DNA of 10,000 nucleotides from Neocallimastix lanati (nom. inval.) (lineage: Eukaryota > Neocallimastigomycota > Neocallimastigomycetes > Neocallimastigales > Neocallimastigaceae), in NCBI GenBank assembly GCA_016946835.1, contig JACVTC010000277.1:1-10000 (forward strand), read 5' to 3'. Below are positions 7,862 to 10,000 of the stretch, one piece after another. The notes below the pieces were generated by a model, which saw nothing but the letters and a program-made list of their open reading frames with translations, was not told the origin of the DNA and ran no database searches. The first letter of the stretch is position 1. Each line of letters opens with the position of its first letter. Both the position numbers and the translations under genes were made by a program.

Positions 7862-8465
7862 TAATTTCAATAACCCAAAAAATTTCTTTGACCTTAAATC
7901 TTCTTTGACCCTAAATTTTTCAATAACCCAAAAAATTTTCTTTGACCTTAAATTTTCTTTGACCTTAAATTTTCTTTGACCCTAAATTTTTCAATAACCC
8001 AAAAAAATTTTTTGACCTAAAAATTTCTTTGACCCTAATTTTTTCAATAACCCAAAAAAATTTTTTGACCTAAAAATTTTTTGACTCTAAATTCTCTTTG
8101 ACCCTAAATTTTTCAATAACCCAAAAAAATTTTTTGACCTAAAAAATTCTTTGACCCTAAATTTTTCAATAACCCAAAAAAATTTTTTGACCCTAAATTT
8201 TTCAATAACCCAAAAAAATTTTTTGACCTAAAAAATTCTTTGACCCTAAATTTTTCAATAAACCAAAAAAATTTTTTGACCCTAAATTTTTCAATAACCC
8301 AAAAAAATTTTTTGACCTAAAAAATTTTTTGACCTAAAAATTTTTTGACCTAAAAAATTCTTTGACCCTAAATTTTTCAATAAACCAAAAAAATTTTTTG
8401 ACCTAAAAAATTCTTTGACCCTAAATTTTTCAATACCCCCAAAAATTTTTTTGACCTAAAAATTT
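7862..8465 (+). repeat. modular 17-18-bp array with telomere-like words
   Basis: Two short modules alternate: one with TTTGACCCTAAATTT or TTTGACCTAAAAATT, the other TTTTTCAATAACCCAAAAAA. CAATAACCC (or CAATAAACC, CAATACCCC) begins at 7868, 7921, 7992, 8045, 8114, 8167, 8203, 8256, 8292, 8378 and 8431. Spacings are 53, 71, 53, 69, 53, 36, 53, 36, 86 and 53, that is 2, 3, 4 or 5 modules of about 17.5 bp. All cytosine triplets are on the plus strand, and GACCCTAAA and AACCC resemble the C-strand of TTTAGGG-type telomere repeats. It is not a pure telomere tract. No coding potential. Confidence 0.9.
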
Positions 8466-8685
8466 CTAAAGAGAAAGTTGTATTTCAAAATGTATCATAA
8501 ATTAAATCAAATATATATTTAATATTTTATTTAATTTTAAAGATATATTTTTATTTTTTTTATAAAATAAAATAATAATATTTAGTATTACTTAATTTTA
8601 AATATATATATTTATTTTTTTTATTTATAATAATTTATTCTTTTCCTTTTTTTTTATAAAATAAAAAAAGAAATAAGTAAATAAA
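8466..8685. other. AT-rich spacer
   Basis: A/T sequence following the modular array, with a few T-rich runs (TTCTTTTCCTTTTTTTTTAT near 8639-8658). No gene, hairpin or RNA motif is apparent. Confidence 0.7.
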
Positions 8686-8925
8686 AATTATATATAAATA
8701 AATAATAAATAATAAATAAAAAAATAAATAATAAATAATAAATAAAAAAATAAATAATAAATAAAAATAATAAATAATAAATAATTAAATAATAAGTAAT
8801 AAATAAGTAATAAAAAATAATAAATAATAAATAATAAATAATTAATAATTAAATAATAAATAAATAAATAATAATTAAATAATTAAATAATTAAATAATA
8901 AATAATAAATAAATGCTACAAAAAA
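8686..8925. repeat. AAT/AAAT microsatellite
   Basis: About 240 bp of TAAATAATAAATAATAAATA-type repeat with variable AAATAAAT, AATTAAAT and AAAAAAAT interruptions. It resembles the microsatellite at 975-1150 but lacks the G/C interruptions and the flanking inverted repeat. Confidence 0.9.
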
Positions 8926-9463
8926 AAAAAATTAAATAAAAAAATAATAAAATAAAAAAATATATATATTTATAAATTATTTTAATTGTTAATTTCTTAT
9001 TAATTATTTTTATATAATTTATTCGTGGTTATGTACATTAGATATTATTTTATTTTTTAATTATTTAATAATTTTTATAGTTAAAGATTTAAATATTTTT
9101 ATAATCCTAAATGTAGATTAATTATATTGTGTTTAATAAAATACTATTTGATTTTATTTTTTAGTATAAATAATATTTTTATTTATTTTTATTTTTTTTT
9201 ATTCCTTAAAAAAATTAATCATCTAATGTACTCTAAAATAAACTATAATTAAATATTGTTCATTAATATTTTATATTTATTTTTTATCTATATATTAATA
9301 TAATAATTAAAAAAAAAAAAAAGTTTTTTCTTTTCAGCTTTAAAATTAAATTTTGATTAAAAAATTTAAAAAATTAAGTTTTTAAAAAAATGGCATATCC
9401 GAAATTTTATTTTATAATTAATTTAATATAAATCTATAATTAAATTAAAAATTTAAATTTTTT
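8926..9463. other. AT-rich sequence without a gene
   Basis: Irregular A/T sequence with stops in every frame. The only notable word is TATCCGAAAT at 9396-9405, also present in the two dispersed repeat copies at 264-273 and 1223-1232. The surrounding bases do not match those copies beyond this word. Confidence 0.65.
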
Positions 9464-9569
9464 TGGACCAATCGATTTTTAAATAGAAAAATTTTTCTAC
9501 TTTGACAAATAAAACCCGCTTTTGCTAAGGGGGTGGTCATTTTTTTTGGTTTTTTATCTATGTGATGGG

Positions 9570-9570
<1 letters not shown>
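9464..9570. other. GC-enriched island with potential secondary structure
   Basis: This short stretch has far more G and C than its surroundings, including AAACCCGC and CTAAGGGGGTGGTC. GACCA (9466-9470) is complementary to TGGTC (9534-9538). Between them lie a perfect 16-bp palindrome, TAGAAAAATTTTTCTA (9484-9499), and a possible ACCC/GGGT stem around 9514-9534. This could be a small structured RNA, a promoter-proximal region or a short exon. It does not match a tRNA (no 7-bp acceptor stem, no TTCRA loop), and I cannot assign it to a known RNA class. Confidence 0.3.

Positions 9571-9601
<31 letters not shown>
9570..9601 (+). repeat. 32-nt A tract
   Basis: Uninterrupted run of 32 A directly after ATGTGATGGG. 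It is one of three homopolymers of about 30 nt in the window (also 141-169 and 7049-7080). Confidence 0.95.
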
Positions 9602-9603
<2 letters not shown>

Positions 9604-9746
9604 AATAAAATAAAATTATATAATTATTAAAATTTTAAATAGCGAAATAAAATTTTTGATTGTGGGTTTTTTTTTGGGATAATAATTATTTTTGGTGCAT
9701 AGATAATATTTATTTTTTTTTTTAATTTTTTTTTTCTTATTGCAAG

Positions 9747-9765
9747 CTTTTTACTTTGTAAAAAG
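9747..9765. other. perfect 8-bp stem hairpin
   Basis: CTTTTTAC (9747-9754), loop TTT, GTAAAAAG (9758-9765). The stem could extend outward (AAG against TTT) with a G-T pair. There is no adjacent gene, so a terminator role is unsupported. Confidence 0.5.
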
Positions 9766-9771
9766 TTTAAC

Positions 9772-9810
9772 TTTAGAAAGATAAAAGAAATAAATATTTT
9801 TCTTTCTTTC
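9772..9810 (+). repeat. 39-bp direct repeat, copy 1
   Basis: TTTAGAAAGATAAAAGAAAT followed by AAATATTTTTCTTTCTTTC. The same 39 bases recur at 9962-10000 with one difference. The sequence is also close to self-complementary (GAAAGATAAAAGAAA against TTTCTTTCTTTC), so it could fold. It runs on into a TTTC microsatellite and a T tract (to about 9829). Confidence 0.75.
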
Positions 9811-9829
9811 TTTCTTTTTTTTTTTTTTA

Positions 9830-9961
9830 TTAATTTTTTTTATTATTTTTATTTTAAATTATTTTATTTTAAAAATAAAATAAAAATAAAAATAAAAAAA
9901 AAAAAAATTAAAAAATGTTGAGAGGAAGAGGGGAAAATTTTTCTTTTTCTTTTTTTTCTAT
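9830..9961. other. AT-rich linker with purine-rich patch
   Basis: Mostly T-rich then A-rich sequence with the near-palindrome ATTTTATTTTAAAAATAAAA at 9861-9880, ending in a GC-containing purine patch GTTGAGAGGAAGAGGGGAAA (9918-9937) and a T/C-rich stretch. It separates the two copies of the 39-bp repeat. Confidence 0.6.
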
Positions 9962-10000
9962 TTTAGAAAAATAAAAGAAATAAATATTTTTCTTTCTTTC
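9962..10000 (+). repeat. 39-bp direct repeat, copy 2, cut by window end
   Basis: Repeats 9772-9810 with one mismatch (A at 9970 for G at 9780) at a spacing of 190 bp. It may be the start of another tandem array continuing beyond the window. Confidence 0.7.

Noticed and set aside
7862-8465. True telomere tract
   Set aside because: CCCTAAA words are interrupted by a constant TTTTTCAATAACCC module, and the array is flanked on both sides by ordinary AT-rich DNA.
9464-9540. tRNA gene
   Set aside because: The closing stem is only 5 bp, there is no TTCRA-type T loop, and no anticodon arm in the right place.

Overview
This is an extremely AT-rich, repeat-dominated eukaryotic window, roughly nine bases in ten A or T by eye. 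It has no convincing intact gene, no recognisable tRNA or rRNA, and no bacterial operon structure. The composition fits intergenic or subtelomeric DNA of an AT-extreme eukaryote: long poly(dA) and poly(dT) tracts of about 30 nt, AAT/AAAT microsatellites, and scattered CCCTAA/TTAGGG-like words. My leading guess, at low confidence, is a Plasmodium-type apicomplexan subtelomere, because of the telomere-like words and one small membrane-protein C-terminus at 6309-6500. A dictyostelid or an anaerobic gut fungus remains possible on composition alone. Layout of the left part (1-2690): an AT-rich flank with a 29-nt A tract is followed by a 600-bp interval (207-806) bounded by near-perfect inverted repeats that begin with TTAGGGTTAG. 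Next comes a second inverted-repeat unit (about 898-1180) whose interior is an AAT-type microsatellite. Then there is a second copy of the left part of the 207-806 unit (about 1190-1365). A tandem array of 3.8 copies of a 273-bp repeat follows (1388-2422), and then an AT-rich spacer. Layout of the centre (about 2690-6490): a long satellite-like array of about 19 monomers, each near 195 bp. Monomers carry an A-tract/T-tract junction and, in 17 interior copies, a GTAAG donor-like motif. A three-monomer (about 585 bp) higher-order repeat is present twice with almost no change. In one fixed reading frame the monomers resemble each other as protein but are broken by stop codons; only the last monomer (6243-6500) is open throughout. 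It looks like the 3' end of a coding exon for a small hydrophobic protein, with the array as amplified, decayed copies of it. The region just downstream (about 6490-6835) is itself an imperfect direct duplication at 194-bp spacing. Layout of the right part (6831-10000): an A/C-rich low-complexity stretch, a 32-nt T tract, nearly 800 bp of featureless AT-rich sequence, and then a strand-biased array (7862-8465) built from 17-18-bp modules containing GACCCTAAA and CAATAACCC. An AAT/AAAT microsatellite (8686-8925) and more AT-rich sequence follow. The last 550 bases hold the only GC-enriched island (about 9464-9570), two clean hairpins, a 32-nt A tract, and a direct repeat at 190-bp spacing that is cut by the window end. 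No genes can be said to work together here. The biology on view is repeat evolution: tandem amplification, homogenisation, inverted-repeat elements and telomere-like words.
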